A stretch of DNA of 64,000 nucleotides from positions 1,375,143 through 1,439,142 of the forward strand of contig NC_045138.2 of the NCBI RefSeq assembly GCF_008831285.2, given 5' to 3'. Of this stretch, positions 24,871-38,060 are shown piece after piece. The notes beneath the pieces were generated by a model, which searched no databases, had not been told where the DNA came from, and worked only from the letters and a program-made list of their open reading frames with translations. The position numbers and the translations under genes were made by a program. Source of the DNA: Nymphaea colorata (taxonomy: Eukaryota; Streptophyta; Magnoliopsida; Nymphaeales; Nymphaeaceae). The number at the start of each line of letters is the position of its first letter. Position 1 is the stretch's first letter.

Positions 24871-27800
24871 TCATGGGTGCCACTTGATGCTGCATCCAAT
24901 ACTGTAGGAAGAAAAACCTATGTAAGCAGAAAAGAACGAACAGTTTTTGTTTTCTAAACTGATTGTCAGCACTCAACCACATGATGGTTTCAACAAGAAA
25001 ACGTGTGCATAGACTTCTTCAACAAACAAGATTTTTACCGTTTTTACCCTACCCTTTTGCGGTTGAGTGGTCCAACATCTTTAGTTCCTATTTACGTTTT
25101 CTCACTTTCAGGCATATAAGGCTTTGGTTCATCCCCATGATCCCAATCCCTCACTTGACAAAGGGGGAGTCCCTTGGGGAAGTTTAGAAGCAATGAGCAA
25201 AGCCAAGCAGAGGCTTCCATGACCCATTAATGCAGTTCAGCATTGCAGTGCCTCATGGACAATCCAAAGGAACAATGAAGTTTGCAGCCTTTATTATCAT
25301 TACAAGATATTCCTCAAACATCAAACAGGAAATCAAGCAACCTGGTGACAATCTCCTTACCTTCACATGTAACACTTAACAACTCACTAGAAGGAAAAAT
25401 TTAGAGTCAATTCATGTATACTAGGGCATTTGTGGGTGGGATATTCAGATATATTATTATCCAAATCTACAAGGTCTCTGAATTTATGTGCATGTGCAGT
25501 AATAAGAACTTGAATAGAAAAATACCTTGGCCTTTGTGGATTAGGAAATGGTCTGCCACCCAGAAGACAGTCAACTGCCAAGCTCAAGTCACTGAAGACA
25601 GTTTACGGAAATTAAGAAGTGTGCTGTAAAGAAAGGAAAGAAAAAAAAATAGCAACAGGAGCATATTGACAATCCTGGGAGACTACCTTCCTGTGACTGG
25701 TACATTGTTACCAGGACGTGACTCATCAAACCGCCCATGGTAGAAAAGATCAAAAGGCTTTCCCACATCCTTAAAAAATTCACACAATTACATACAAATG
25801 AATATTCATGTCAAATACAATTCAGAGGAAATGAATTTCTGGTGCATAATTCAGAGGGAATGAATTACACTACTTCTAGAACAAAGTAACAGTATGCATC
25901 TACTTGTGCCTATGTTTCCTTCGCAGTTTGTTCCCTCTGCATGGCTTAATGAACTTTGTTCCTCTAATCCCCCTCAGTTTTGTGAACGACCACTGGTATA
26001 CACTTTCAAACAACCAATTGAACCACCATCTACCAACTCTTGCAATTCAGAGATAAGTAGTTATGATAACATTGGTGTACATGATATGGTTCCAGAAGAA
26101 TAGGTACATATTTTGGCTCCTGATACTGAAGATGATAGATCCATTGCATTGAAGAAAGATAAAAAGAAATACACTATACACACCATATCCAAGTTTGTCA
26201 TGGATGCTAGACTGGGAAATCATATGAAAAGGTTTACACCTGTTCTTTCAACTACTTATATCCCATTGAATCACCAGCAAACTTTGATGGACCCTTAGTT
26301 ATGATAGCATTGGTGTATATGATATGGCTCTAGAAGAATAGGTGTGTACTCTTTTGAGACTTTTTCACCTACAGCCAGATTTGGAACCATCAGGTTAGTC
26401 ATTTCTATTGCGATTTATTATGGGTGGACTATCACAGCTTAACGTGAGAATGCCTTCCTATATGGTGATTTGTCTGCAATTGTATATATGCGAAAACCTC
26501 CTAGGTTTGAACAACAGGGAGAATGAGATGTGTAAATTGAAGAAGACTATCTATGATCTCTAAAACAAAGTCCTCGTTCGTGGTTCCACAAATTTCTTGA
26601 GGTGATGTCAGAGGTTGGCTTCGAGAGATCTCCATCTGATCATTCTCTTTTTGTGAAAAGAGGCTCTCAAGGTATTCTGGTCATAATTGTATATGTGGAT
26701 GATATTATCTTGACAAGTGACAATCAGCCTGACATCCAACACGCTAAGAGTTACTTACAGCAGAAGTTTGTTACTAAAGATCTGGGTCCTCTTAGATACT
26801 TCCTACGAATAGAAGTTGCAAGGGACAAAGAGGGCACCGTGTTGTCACAAAGGAAGTATGTCAAGGATCTTTTACAGGAAACGGTTTGAATTTATTCCTA
26901 TGGATACTTAGGTAGTCCTATGAATCCTAGAGTTCACCTACATGGTGAGCAGTGAGAACATGTAGATAGTAAATCATATTGGTCTCTGATAGGTAAGCTC
27001 TTATATGTCACTGTCATGAGACCCAATATATCATTGGTAGTTGGAAAGTTAAGTCAATTTATGGACAAACTAGGGAAGGTGCACTGGGATGCATGGTGCT
27101 CACATATTTAAAATCCTCTCATGGAAAAAGCCATCTAGACATAGAAGGCTTCTCTCTTGATAATTGATATTATGGCCTTTACAGAAGCTGATTACAAGGG
27201 ATCTGTTGATGATAGAAAATTCACCATTGGCTTCTGTATCTTTGTTGGAGGAAACTTGATAGCTTGGTTAAGTAAGAAATAGGGAGTGGCGGCTAGAGAG
27301 GAAGTGTTAGAAATAAGATTGTTAGCAGTTTATAGAATATTAGTTAGTCATGAGGTTCTACATATTATTCTTTTAGTTTTTAGTGCACTATTTTGTAATT
27401 TCTGATTTTCGGCCCTAAACACTATTAAAAACATGATTAAGGTTTTCTAATGTATGATTTTCTTTCTTCTTTCTCCTGGTTTCTACAGTTACCATGGCTA
27501 AAAGTTGTCCATCTTCTCTCATTGACTACAAGAGAACAAAAAGAAGTGAATCAAATATGAAGCATTCAAACAGTTGCATCTCCTAATTAAGTCTAGGCAC
27601 CATTTTGGAACAGTATGTAAAGACCAACTTGCATGTAGCTAAAATTACCTTTTTGAACAAGAAGAACTCTGGTGTGCAAACAGCTTGAAAGGCCCGCGCA
27701 ATGTCTTGTGACTAGAAATGATTATCAATGTCATTCTCTAAATAAGAAATTAAGCATTCACCATTTTCTACACTCTATGGGCAAAATTGACCAAATAACT

Positions 27801-30800
27801 CAATTATATTTGGAAGTGCCATTTTCAGTCCAATGTTAAATGAAAAATGCATGAAGGACCCATGAATAAGCTCCCAAAAAAGGGAAAGACAAAAGCACAA
27901 ACGTACCATCCGTAATAGGTAAATGGACAAAGTAGAACCCCAAAAACTCTGCTAATGTAACTTGAAAATTACAAGTCCGATGACACTTTGTTCCAAAAAC
28001 AAGGACAAATGATGACCTAGCATCTTATATATTAGTAACAAGCAGCCCATTCCCTAAATTTAAAACTGTAAAACCATTTAAAAAAGTAATCACTAATGAA
28101 CATTAGTAGAAGAATGAGTTCCCTTTAAGACACATGAACCTTTCCTAGGATGAACTCAAAAATCACAACCCACACTCTCTGACACCTTCTCCAAACATTA
28201 TTTACACGTGAAGCCAAAGGTCAGGTATTGATGCCTTGCAAACAATTGACTAATCCAAGAATTTGTCCAATGGCCAAAAGAAGATGGGAATTGGCCTTAC
28301 ACTGTGAAAGTAAAGGGACAGGACTTCAACAGAAAAGATATTGATCAATCTCGTTCTAGGCAATTTTTCGACAAGCTTTTTCATAAATTTTCTTCAAGAT
28401 ATACATATCTTTAGGAGACCTCTGTAGTTTTAAAACTTGAAAAGCTACAAAGGAATAATAAAAGATTGCAATGTAATAAGTTGCCTGGTACTTTTTCTTT
28501 CTAAAAATATAAACAGGTATAAAGGTTATTCTATATAATATACTTCAAAGAAAATCATATGATCAGAAACATGATTTTGAAAATCTCGAGAATATTTTAG
28601 GAAGACATTAGGAACGACAATATCACAATATTTTCAGTTATGGCATTTTTGCTTGAAAATATCACAATAATTTGCCGATATTATCAGCTTGATTCAAATT
28701 TCAAAATAATAATGATACTATAATCTTTTCAAAATGCTGCTGCAACCGTGCGGTAGTATTGTTGAGCAGAATAAAGGAAATATGCTATATCAACCAGGGT
28801 CTAGAATAACTAACCCTACCACAAAACGGTTTCCTGTGAAAGCAAGTAATAATAGTGTTGCTTTGGCATGTCATATGCGTAATGCTGAAAGAAAAATCAT
28901 TCTCACAACTATAAAGATTATAGTGTAACTGTTCAATTATCAAAAGAAGCTTAATTTCTCATCACCTACCTATTTTGATCTTTCATATGTAGTAACTCCT
29001 TTTAATAATATTTTCTTTTATTCTTCATGAAAATCTAAACATCTAAGCTCATATATCATGGACCATGTGACTAGGAAAAAAAATATAATTTCCATTCTCT
29101 CCTGCAAGAAATCCATGAATAAGCAACTGGACATCCTTGCCTCGCAATTAAAGAACGTCATATTCAGTGCAATCAATTCTCCAAAACAAAAGCCTGAATC
29201 ACAAAGTGAAAGTTACTTGGACATCCCTTCTCTTACAGTATTCATAAATGCATCATCTGAAAAGGAGCCAAATACAAGTGTTTTAAACCTATAAGCTCCA
29301 ATACAATATAAAAACATGTAACACGCTCTTCCATAGGCTAGTATTCACATTTATATACCATATTTTGGTTTTAGAGCAAAGTCACCATGCAACAACTACT
29401 TAAACAAAAATTAAAAATCATCATATTTAATGTCAAAAGGAAAATGAGTTTTAGACTTTTACTTGGAGATAGAAAAAACAAATGATGAATAGATATTTTT
29501 ATATGTTCCTGAAAAACTGTCTAAAAACAGCAAAAGACACCCATGTTACCGCACCTTATCATATAGATATGGAAATGGGTAATCAAATGTCTTGGCATCT
29601 TCCGCCATGAACTTGGGCCCATCCTGCAAATGCAAATATGAAAAAATACAGTTACAAGAGAAGAGACAAAAAAGGCAGTACAATAAGCATAACGGTTATA
29701 ACAGGCATTATTACATTGTATAAAAACAGACAGAGTACAGCATGGTAACTTGTATACTTGACAGCACATGGAAGATGGATAGCGTTCAACATCATCAGTG
29801 GGAACCAAAAGATGTCTTTTGGTTCAAGGATGCATAGATTCAAAATTTCAAACACACTAGACTTATTCAAAGTGAATATTCATTGCATGATCGACTCCAT
29901 ACTATCAACGGATATTACCTTGAATAGCTCATTTCCTACTTTTTTTTTTTTAATCAAATATATTGGATGAATCATGTAGGCAATATCCATAGAAGAACAA
30001 TCCTGATTTAGCAGCAAAAGCCAATTCCCCATCTATCTGCTCCATAGCAAATTAGCAATAGAAATGTCTATGTTTCTTGACTATGACATCAATCCGCAAC
30101 CTGAAGTGCTCATAGTGGCATTGTAACGGGAGGACCATTTAAGAATCTGTTGAAAGCTTTTACTGTTTTACATGCATATATTCTAACAGTAGCAATATCC
30201 TCTCTATACCATCTCTAAAAAGAGAAAAATAGCTTCGATGTCCCCTTGTCATTTTTTAGCAAATTATTGGTCTTCTATTTTCTGATTGTGTTCTGCACTT
30301 CAGTTCATTTTGTGATGTCCACCTTATTTTTGTCAAACTTAAGCATACGAGGGCTTGACTTATCAGCTTTTTATCTATAAAGCTCATCTAATATATAAGC
30401 ATAAAAAAAATTAAGCACATGAGGGCCTTGAGTTGTCAGCTTTTTACATAAATCTCATCTAACAAATAAGCATCACAACAATAAGGAAAAATCAGTGGAG
30501 TAAGTAACCCTTCAAGCCTCAACAGGGCATGTGAAGGCATAGTTTTGCCAATGACCTAGGTGATTGAAGGTAGCAGCAGACCCAGGGCATTATTTTCAAG
30601 TTAAAAAGCAAGGTAGTTTGGATATACTGAATGTGCAGGCAAGAGAAGACACAGACCAACATCAAGGGCACCTCAAGCCAGGGCAATTAGGTTGTTTCCT
30701 GGTCCTCCTGGATGGACAACCATAAGAACTAGAAGTTCCACAAGGGTACATCTGAAGACTGTACTTTCAGGGTTTAACATTTGAACTGCTATATTTATTT

Positions 30801-33800
30801 AAGAATGCAAAAGACAGCAATCCCACATAAGGTTACAAGAAATGAAATTAGCACCTTGGCATGAAATATGCCTATTAGTTAGTTAAACACAATTACATGA
30901 TCAACATTGACCTTTCGGAACTACAGAGGCAATGATGCTAATAATCTACCAGTTACATACTTTAAAAATCTCATTGACTTGTTTGCATTTCATGATATTT
31001 CTATGATGTCCTTAATAAATGTTTGAAAAAATCATGTCATACACAAACAACAAGAGAGTATTTCTATTGGCATGCCTAAGATACATCAGTATAGTTTCAA
31101 GCCAGTGACTCAACAGAAGCAAGAAAGGACAGATCGAAATGCAATCCCAACTGGCAATCCAAGAACCATGAGAAACAAGTGTTAGAATAGCATCAAGATG
31201 TAGCGTGAAAAAATTGTATCTAACAATCATCTGAAGATCTTGTCTTCCAGAAGACCAAGTGGCCAAACTATATAATAAGGCTGAAGGCCAATTAGCTTCA
31301 AAAAAACCTGTGGGTAAGTCACTTCTGAGTTTGAAGAGATTGCCACAACCGCAACACCCTTCTGCAATACCAGACAAAACTTGAGATAATCAGTATTAGA
31401 TGCACCAAGCAAGAAACCATCTCAAAGTAAAATGCTATCTCACGGATATTTGTTCTTCTATTTTTCTTCTTCTCAGTCAATGTTGGGTTATTACAGGATA
31501 CTAGTCGTGCACATGGTTAAACCACAATATAAAGTGGAAAGCAAACCAGCGCATCATTACCTCCTTATAATCACGTGCTAACCTCGCAATGTCTTTCTTC
31601 AGGTGCACCACAAATGGACAGTGATTGCAAAGAAACATTACCTGCACAATTAACTCCTTAGCAAACTACTCTATAAACCATAACATAAATAAAAGCAAAT
31701 ATATGGCTAAGAAAACCGATAAGAACAAGCTGATACTGAATTTACTGCACGAGCAACCTTGTTTTAGAAAATATATGAAATAGATCTCTACTAGCAAGAA
31801 AACCACATGGCATGCTTGCAGACAAATTCCATATGGAATTTTCTAGAAACACTATGTAACACAGGTACATGAGAAAGGGTATTGTACTCATGTTCATAAG
31901 TTCTTAGACACAGGTATGGCTGACCATTTGGGTACTTTTTAGATCATACTTGGGTCAGGCCCAGCATCCAAACCCATACTGCCCTGTCTGCATTTGCACC
32001 TGCACTCATGTGACTTAGAACAAAAGAGTTTCTTGTAGCATTCAATTATGGACAAGAATTGGATGATATGTCCACAATGTGGTATCCCAATATCAAACCC
32101 AATTGCAGAAGTTAATTCCTGCAACAAAATCAAGTTAGTGACTTTTCTCTTCTCCCTTTTCTCCTTCAAAAGATACTTGTAAGGGAAGGAGACAAGTTTT
32201 AGGTTCATGTACATTAAGATGCTAAAGCAGAAATCGTTCTTCCAACCACTCCACTTTATTGAGAAGGCTATGAACTGCTTTATTCCAGACTATGTTACAT
32301 GGGTATGGTGTGCAGGTGCGGGATGCGGCAGGTTCCCAAAAAGATTGGGTGCAGGTGCAGTGAGAGGATATAAATATATATATACATTTATATATGTTAT
32401 CTGTTATATAAGTAATTTTATTTGTCTATATTTTTAAACTTTTTTTTATCAAGATTACCTTAATCTCATATAAAATTCAAAGTTTTATTAAATAAAATAG
32501 CGGAGGAGAGAGACAAGAGGGAAAACAGAAGATGGAAAGATGGGAAAAGGACAAAAAGCAAAGAAAAGAAGAACAGGTGCAGTCAGCAACACCCGATCTG
32601 ACTTGACCGAGTCAGGTGCCCTGTCGGGCCGCACCGACGCGGGTGTGCCACCATATTTGGCGTACCCGTGTGACTTAGATTCCAGAATATGCAATGAATG
32701 ATAATGAGTCAAGTAGCATGAACTATGAAAAGTTGAAAACTATCGATGTTGGAGTCTGTGCAGCATTAAGATGTAGTAGGAGGTAAGCACTCTCTCTCTC
32801 TCTCTCTCTCTTTTGATACTAAAATCATTAATACCTTCTGTCCTTCTGTGCCCACAGTATCGATTGTCCAAAGATTTGGTAGGAGGACAACTTAATGATC
32901 CGTTGCCGTAAACTCAATTTTCTGTTGAGGTCACATTCCAAGGTTATGGTGGTAGCCATCCAATCCAAATTGAGGTCAACAGCTACAGACATGAAAGAGA
33001 TAAGTTCTTCTAAATGTCAGTCGCCATCTACAGTCCACCGAAACAACTACAGCTCAACAGCTTCCTTCAAATTGATCTCTCACCTAAAAGATGCATTTAT
33101 TGATTGATATGGGAGGAATTGAAAACATCCTCTTTCTGATGAACGGATTCCTGTGTTCCAGGAATTCCAAAACCCCACAAGAGCATTTGTTATGCTGATT
33201 CCAAACTCTCATTCTCTGACCCAAACGAGTCGCGAAACTAGTACTTCATCGCCCAGCGGCACATTTGTGTTCATTTTAGCGAGCCGGCATCGACTTCCTC
33301 AAAATTGACTGATGTGTTCTTAGTTGTTTACATAATCATTCAGCTATTGGACAGATGTTTGAACAAAAAAAAAAAAACAAGAAAACAAAAACAAAACAGA
33401 AAAAATCATACGTCGTCATTAACCACGGACAAGTTCATCGATCAAAAACCAAGGTCGGTCAGGAGAGCAATAATGAAGGCATCAACTCTTCCACATAAGC
33501 AAACACTCGAGAAAATTCACGACTAAGACAAACAAAATTATTACCAGGAGTCCAGAGTGAGACTCAAAATCTTCCAGTTTCCATACTTTGTCCGTCAGTG
33601 GCTCAGGCAGCTAAAGAAACAAAAAGATTACAAATTTAAGATCATAATAATTCGCTAAAACAACCATGTCAAATCTCATCCCAACTGCATCAGACGGAAT
33701 AACAAAAATGATCCGTCAATCAATAATTCAAAAATCATCAAAAAATAGAACCTCGAAATGGGGAGCGGGAGAACCGAGCGGGAGGCCACCTGACTTCGCC

Positions 33801-33802
33801 AT
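24871..33802 (-). CDS. Peroxiredoxin-like/thioredoxin-fold protein (PRX_like1 type)
   Basis: Nine exons, in coding order: 33802-33752, 33610-33545, 31641-31561, 31361-31308, 29623-29555, 27711-27649, 25769-25687, 25591-25526, 24901-24871. All junctions are GT-AG and keep frame, giving 187 aa. The protein has the N-terminus LPLGSPAPHFELPEP, the strand and CxxC motif VMFLCNHCPFV (Cys44, Cys47), AVVAISSNSEVTYPQDGP, the cis-Pro loop AVCTPEFF (Pro121), FYHGRFDESRPGNNVPVTG and the conserved tail SIGCSIKWHP. This is the cyanobacterial/plant redoxin family with a thioredoxin fold. It is presumably a thiol redox enzyme; its substrate is unknown to me. No transit peptide is evident, so a cytosolic location is inferred. 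Introns make up about 94% of the span and carry a copia relic, a MITE and a tandem duplication. The start is the only in-frame ATG before the conserved N-terminus. Confidence 0.9.
25894..27370 (+). pseudogene. Decayed Ty1/copia pol inside an intron
   Basis: Plus-strand fragments read as copia polyprotein: KYTIHTISKF near the start of the RT region, the RT catalytic box YVDDIILTSDN, DLGPLRYFLRIEV, then RNase H-like FTEADYKGSVDDR and FVGGNLIAWLSKK. Stops and frameshifts interrupt it repeatedly, for example at about 26104 and 26887, so it is dead. It lies in intron 6 (25770-27648) of the peroxiredoxin-like gene, on the opposite strand. I could not delimit LTRs within the intron. No gag or integrase core is recognisable, so it is a partial copy. 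Confidence 0.85.
30339..30473. repeat. Imperfect ~64-bp tandem duplication in an intron
   Basis: Copies at 30339-30402 and 30411-30473 share TTAAGCA, GAGGGC, TCAGCTTTTTA and TCTAA.A.ATAAGCAT. They lie in the intron of the peroxiredoxin-like gene between the exons at 31308-31361 and 29555-29623. Confidence 0.75.
32290..32678. mobile_element. hAT-type MITE with perfect 8-bp target duplication
   Basis: The 389-bp element begins CTATGTTACATGGGTATG and ends with the inverted counterpart of CTAAGTCACACGGGTACG, 14 of 18 bases matching. ATTCCAGA lies directly outside both ends (32282-32289 and 32679-32686), an intact 8-bp target duplication as hAT elements make. It is non-coding and sits in intron 2 of the peroxiredoxin-like gene. 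The element at 56588-56966 belongs to the same family. Confidence 0.85.
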
Positions 33803-36215
33803 GAATGTGGATAGAGAGTGGATTCAAGCGAAAGAACGAGGGTACTATCGGAACAAGGAACGCATCCTCTCGGGAGTTCCATCCGGGTGGTATTTATAGG
33901 GCTCCGGTGGCAATACGGTTTCCACAAATAAATTATCAGAAAGAGACATTTCTCAAAACCACATCAAAATTCCTCAAAATGTGAATTTACAAACAATTTT
34001 ATCTTAGCGCCTTATAGTTTTACCAGGAGCACGAACCGTATGTCACGAGTTCGATTCCGGAAGACACCGTCCCCATAAGCCTTGGTGGGGCACGCTTTCC
34101 ACAATGAAATTTTCCAAATTTCAATTTAAAGGAAATCTCTAATGCTTTGTTTCGATGGAGAAAATGAAGGAAAAGAACAATAAATCAAGAACAATAAATC
34201 ATTTGTTCAGTCAATTTTATTTTTTGTTTGGTTGATTAACAAAGAAGAAATAAAAGAAAAGCAAAAAACTTATTTGATTGTAAAGGAAGGAAAATAAAGA
34301 TGAGGGAATGAAAATTATGTTTTAATGTAAATTCAATCAATTTAAAATTGAAGGGATTAAAAATAAAATGAAAGATTTATCGGTATATACTCTTTATTTC
34401 TTTTTGTGCATGCATGAAAAAAGTTTTACATTATAGCATTATCTTTTTCAATTCAGAGTCTCCTTTTACCACATAAACCATCACAACAAAAAAAACTTGT
34501 TAGGTTTGTCTTTTTTTTTTTCTGTTTATATTTTTACCACCGTTCACGACGCCCCTTTTCTTTTTCCATTGTTGGTGCATACTATAATGTAAATTATTAG
34601 TTTTATATCATTTATGTATCTAAACAAACATAATTTTAACAATCTATTATTTTATATTCAAACAAATGTTATAATTACTTTTTTATTGTGTTTTCTTTTC
34701 CTTCCAATAGTATTTTCTTTTTATTTTCCTCAATCCAAAGGTTGCTTGATTGTTGTAGACAGGAACGAAGCCTGTGTGTGTTTGTCAATGGAGAAAAAAC
34801 ACAAGTTAGAGAGTCAAAATGTCTTGAAAACTTGTTTTGTTTGGTCAAATGACTAAATTCAGCAAGTGTTGTTCCATGGCCTTGGTTGTTATTAACGTGT
34901 GTTCTGGTGGTGATGGTTAAGGTCGAACTCCTACCGTCTACTCACTCTTCTTTTCTCCCCGTTGAGCTGAAAATCAGGATTTCTGTTCGGACCTCGAAGG
35001 GTCCGACTTTTTCTCTGGTAAAAAAAATTTTTGCCATTCACCGCACGCTGCGTCTGGCTTTCGCTCACAGCTGCCGCGGCCGTGGTTGTTGTGGCCTTCG
35101 CTCTCCACGAGCTTCTCCGAACGCAGCGGACGGCACCGGCGCCGGAGGTCGGCAAGTCTGTCCCTCTTCCACTCTTCTTCTTCTTCTACGTCGTTTTGTT
35201 TTTCTTCTGCCCCTTTTCTTCTTCTTCTTCTTCTTTGTCTGGTTCAGCATTTGGTTACATGCGTTTCTGTAATTTGTCGCAGAGGCGCCTTTCACAAGGT
35301 GGAAACCTTTTGCATCTCACAAGGTGGAAACCTTTTGCATCTAACAAGGTAGATCCCTCTTTTCCCTTCCTCTCTCCTCTTACTTAAGGCGAAAGTTTCC
35401 GCTGGTCTTGCTTTTCCCGGTGCTCTTCTTCCCGAATCCTCCATTGGAGGCCTTTTGGGTTTTCAGTGGATCCATGTCTCGTTAGGAGCTTTGCATTTAG
35501 GAAATTGTTGGGTTGTCTGTATGGTTCTGGAAATTGGGTATTTGAGGTAATTCAGGGTTGTGGGGGAAATCGAGCTGGGATGCAGAAAAAGAGGGAAATG
35601 GGAGAGTTGTATATGAGCCAGCTGCCTGGACAGTTCTATTGCTGTAAAACATGCCATTACCATGTTGCTTACATTGATGGCATCGTTTCCGGGGTATATT
35701 TTCACGTTCCGTCAGACATTTTTTTGTTTCTATCGCGTGTCTGTATTACTTGGTTGATTCATCTGAGTTTTTGTTAACAGTTACTGATTTTTGTGGGTTC
35801 TTGGTGATGGGTGTTGTGGTGCCCAGGCCTCTGGTTGTTGTGTTGGATTCGTATTTTCTTCTCGTTCTTAGTTGTTGATATTGTTTTCCGATTATTGGTT
35901 TGGATACTGGTAGTTGTGAATTTTGGTTTTCAAGTTTGATGGCCGTATGGAAGGTTAAGGTGCTTTGACGAGTACTTTTCTTCATTTTGTTTCTACTAGT
36001 TAATGGATCTCTAGTACAGGGACCAGAGAAACTGCTTACCAGAGAAACTGCTTAGTGGATTTGGTTGATCTCTTGAATCATTATTTGAAAAATATATGAT
36101 TTCATACGTCTGTAAGTAGGAAAACATAGAGCGTTTCTTCATGTCTGCTGTTACTTTAATTGCAGTGTTTAGACATTCCTACATCTATAAGTCCTATTAG
36201 AGTTGACATTACTCA

Positions 36216-36250
<35 letters not shown>

Positions 36251-38024
36251 AAACTGAAACCTACCCACTGGTCTAGGTACCCCACCTTACTCACTAAAAA
36301 TAAGTATAAAGTAATAAAACCCTTTTCTTTCCTTTTGTAGGCCTGCCTAAATCCCTCCTTCTTTCCCCATGCCCTCCAACCTCTTTCGCCTTCCTTTCGT
36401 GAATGCCCCTTGCATCACTTCCATTTCTGCCCCACAGCAGCAACCTTCTTTCCGTGGCTGCATTCCTACCTACACGGAAAAGAAAAACTTAAGAAAATGA
36501 AGAGCAAAGCAATTACAGGTGTTCATATTTTGTCCAATTTTATGCTCAAGAGTTAAGACTAATTCAGGCTAGTGTAATTTGATGCTGAAAATCCATGATT
36601 GAACAACCAAGAACCCATGATTGAGCATACAGGGGTTGTTGATTTTTCAATCCCACAAAATGCTGTTTTGTTGTTGAAAGCCCATGATTCAACAGTCATG
36701 ATTGAACACAGTATCTGTTGATCTGGTTTGTTCTGGCTGCTGATAACAACCACATCCCTTTGTCAAGACCAGAAGGTTTTAAGGCTCGCTGAAGTTACAG
36801 GAGGTGACTCTTCTTCTACAATGGCTAGAGGAAATGAAGTGGCAGATAGAGAAGAATTTACGATTTTAACAATAAAACGAAAACCCAAAAACATGAGGAG
36901 TCCGACGGGTCTCAATGCCATCAGCAAATAATCTATACCCCTCCTGGCAATGGTGAGAATACAATCATGGAAAGAAGGTTATTGTAGCAAACAACAGCTG
37001 AAAGTTAGAGGTCTAATGGGAAGAAGAGGTAAAGTTGGACAGGGCTAATGGGCATGTGGGAGGAAGGATGAACTAGGAAAGGTAAAAGAGAAGGCTTTTA
37101 CAATTTTCTGAAGTAGGCATGATTGGGGGTGTTTAATTTTCATGTAGAGAAGAATCAAATCCTATGTACAACAATCGTACAAACCCTGCATATCCTCCAT
37201 GATGCACCTTGGCATGTCAGCACACCATACACTCTCTCCCATTTTCAATAAAGAGGTATGCAGTTTTCTAACAAGTACGATAATATATATATATATATAT
37301 ATTTTGAGAGAGAGAGAGAGAGAAATGCCCAAGACCAGCTCTCTGTCTCTCTCCCTCTGTGAAATATAAACATAGATCTCATTGTTAACATATGCATTCA
37401 TGAACATCACTAGCGGAGAACTTGCTTTTTATTTTTTAGTACTTATTAAACAAAGCAGAATGCGTGCATTAGAAATTGGAATTTGACAATTGTATATTTA
37501 TAGACACACACTCACACATATGTACGGCCCTGCTAGAGCTTGAGTTGCTTGAGAGTGTTTTTATGCCAACACTCATGTAATGTAGGGTAGGACTTGCTAG
37601 TTCAAGCCTGGTTTCTTACGTTCACCACTAGCTTGGAGCTTGAAAGTGGGTTTCACTTTTTTTTTTTCGAAATATCTACCCTACAATGCTTGTTGGTATA
37701 TTAACTCTGAAAGGTTGTTTATATCTTAACTTCAAACACATCAATAGATATTTTTGATAATTGTCGTTAGCAACATTCTTTTTAGGTTTTTGGTTATGAA
37801 TGCCTGTATTTGTGCGTAACTTCATTTCTTTTGGTGTTTCTTTTCTTTTTTCTCTACTGCTTTACTTGTTGTAAGTTGTAACATTTGATAACAACACTAG
37901 ATCCGAGTTTTGGTTTCTCTGGTGAGCGTTTGCAAGAAATTAGCATTTTTTCCCTTGTGTCACTTGAAGTGCGATTAAGATTTTGTTTACATATTAATGT
38001 GGATATTGCACTTCTTTGCTGCAG
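33803..38024. other. Divergent intergenic region with probable MADS 5'UTR exon
   Basis: The peroxiredoxin-like gene runs left from 33802 and the MADS gene runs right, so both promoters must lie in this 4.2 kb. A CT/TTC-rich segment at about 34950-35350 looks like a transcribed leader and ends in several CAAG|GT donor-like sites. The acceptor TTTGCTGCAG ends at 38024, and 36 leader bases then precede the MADS ATG. MIKC* genes often have such 5'UTR introns. Also present are a (TA)n tract at about 36222-36248, a cluster of CATGATTGAACA-like repeats at 36590-36705 and a TA/GA tract near 37282-37324. No other coding region is seen. Confidence 0.5.
35292..35350. repeat. 25-bp tandem repeat carrying splice-donor-like sites
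   Basis: Two perfect 25-bp copies (35292-35316 and 35317-35341) and a partial third (35342-35350) each contain CAAGGT. The three potential donors CAAG|GT have their GT at 35299, 35324 and 35349. They lie at the likely 3' end of the non-coding first exon of the MADS gene. Confidence 0.85.
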
Positions 38025-38060
38025 AGTTCGGAAAAGGAATAGGAAGTTTCTTTAAACATA

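Noticed and set aside
28734-29294. Two plus-strand ORFs of 64 and 78 codons
   Set aside because: They lie in an intron of the minus-strand redoxin gene and show no domain or splice-linked continuation.
35031-35387. ORFs of 74-128 codons rich in Ser/Phe/Arg before the MADS gene
   Set aside because: They overlap one another on both strands in a TTC-rich segment that fits a non-coding leader exon better.
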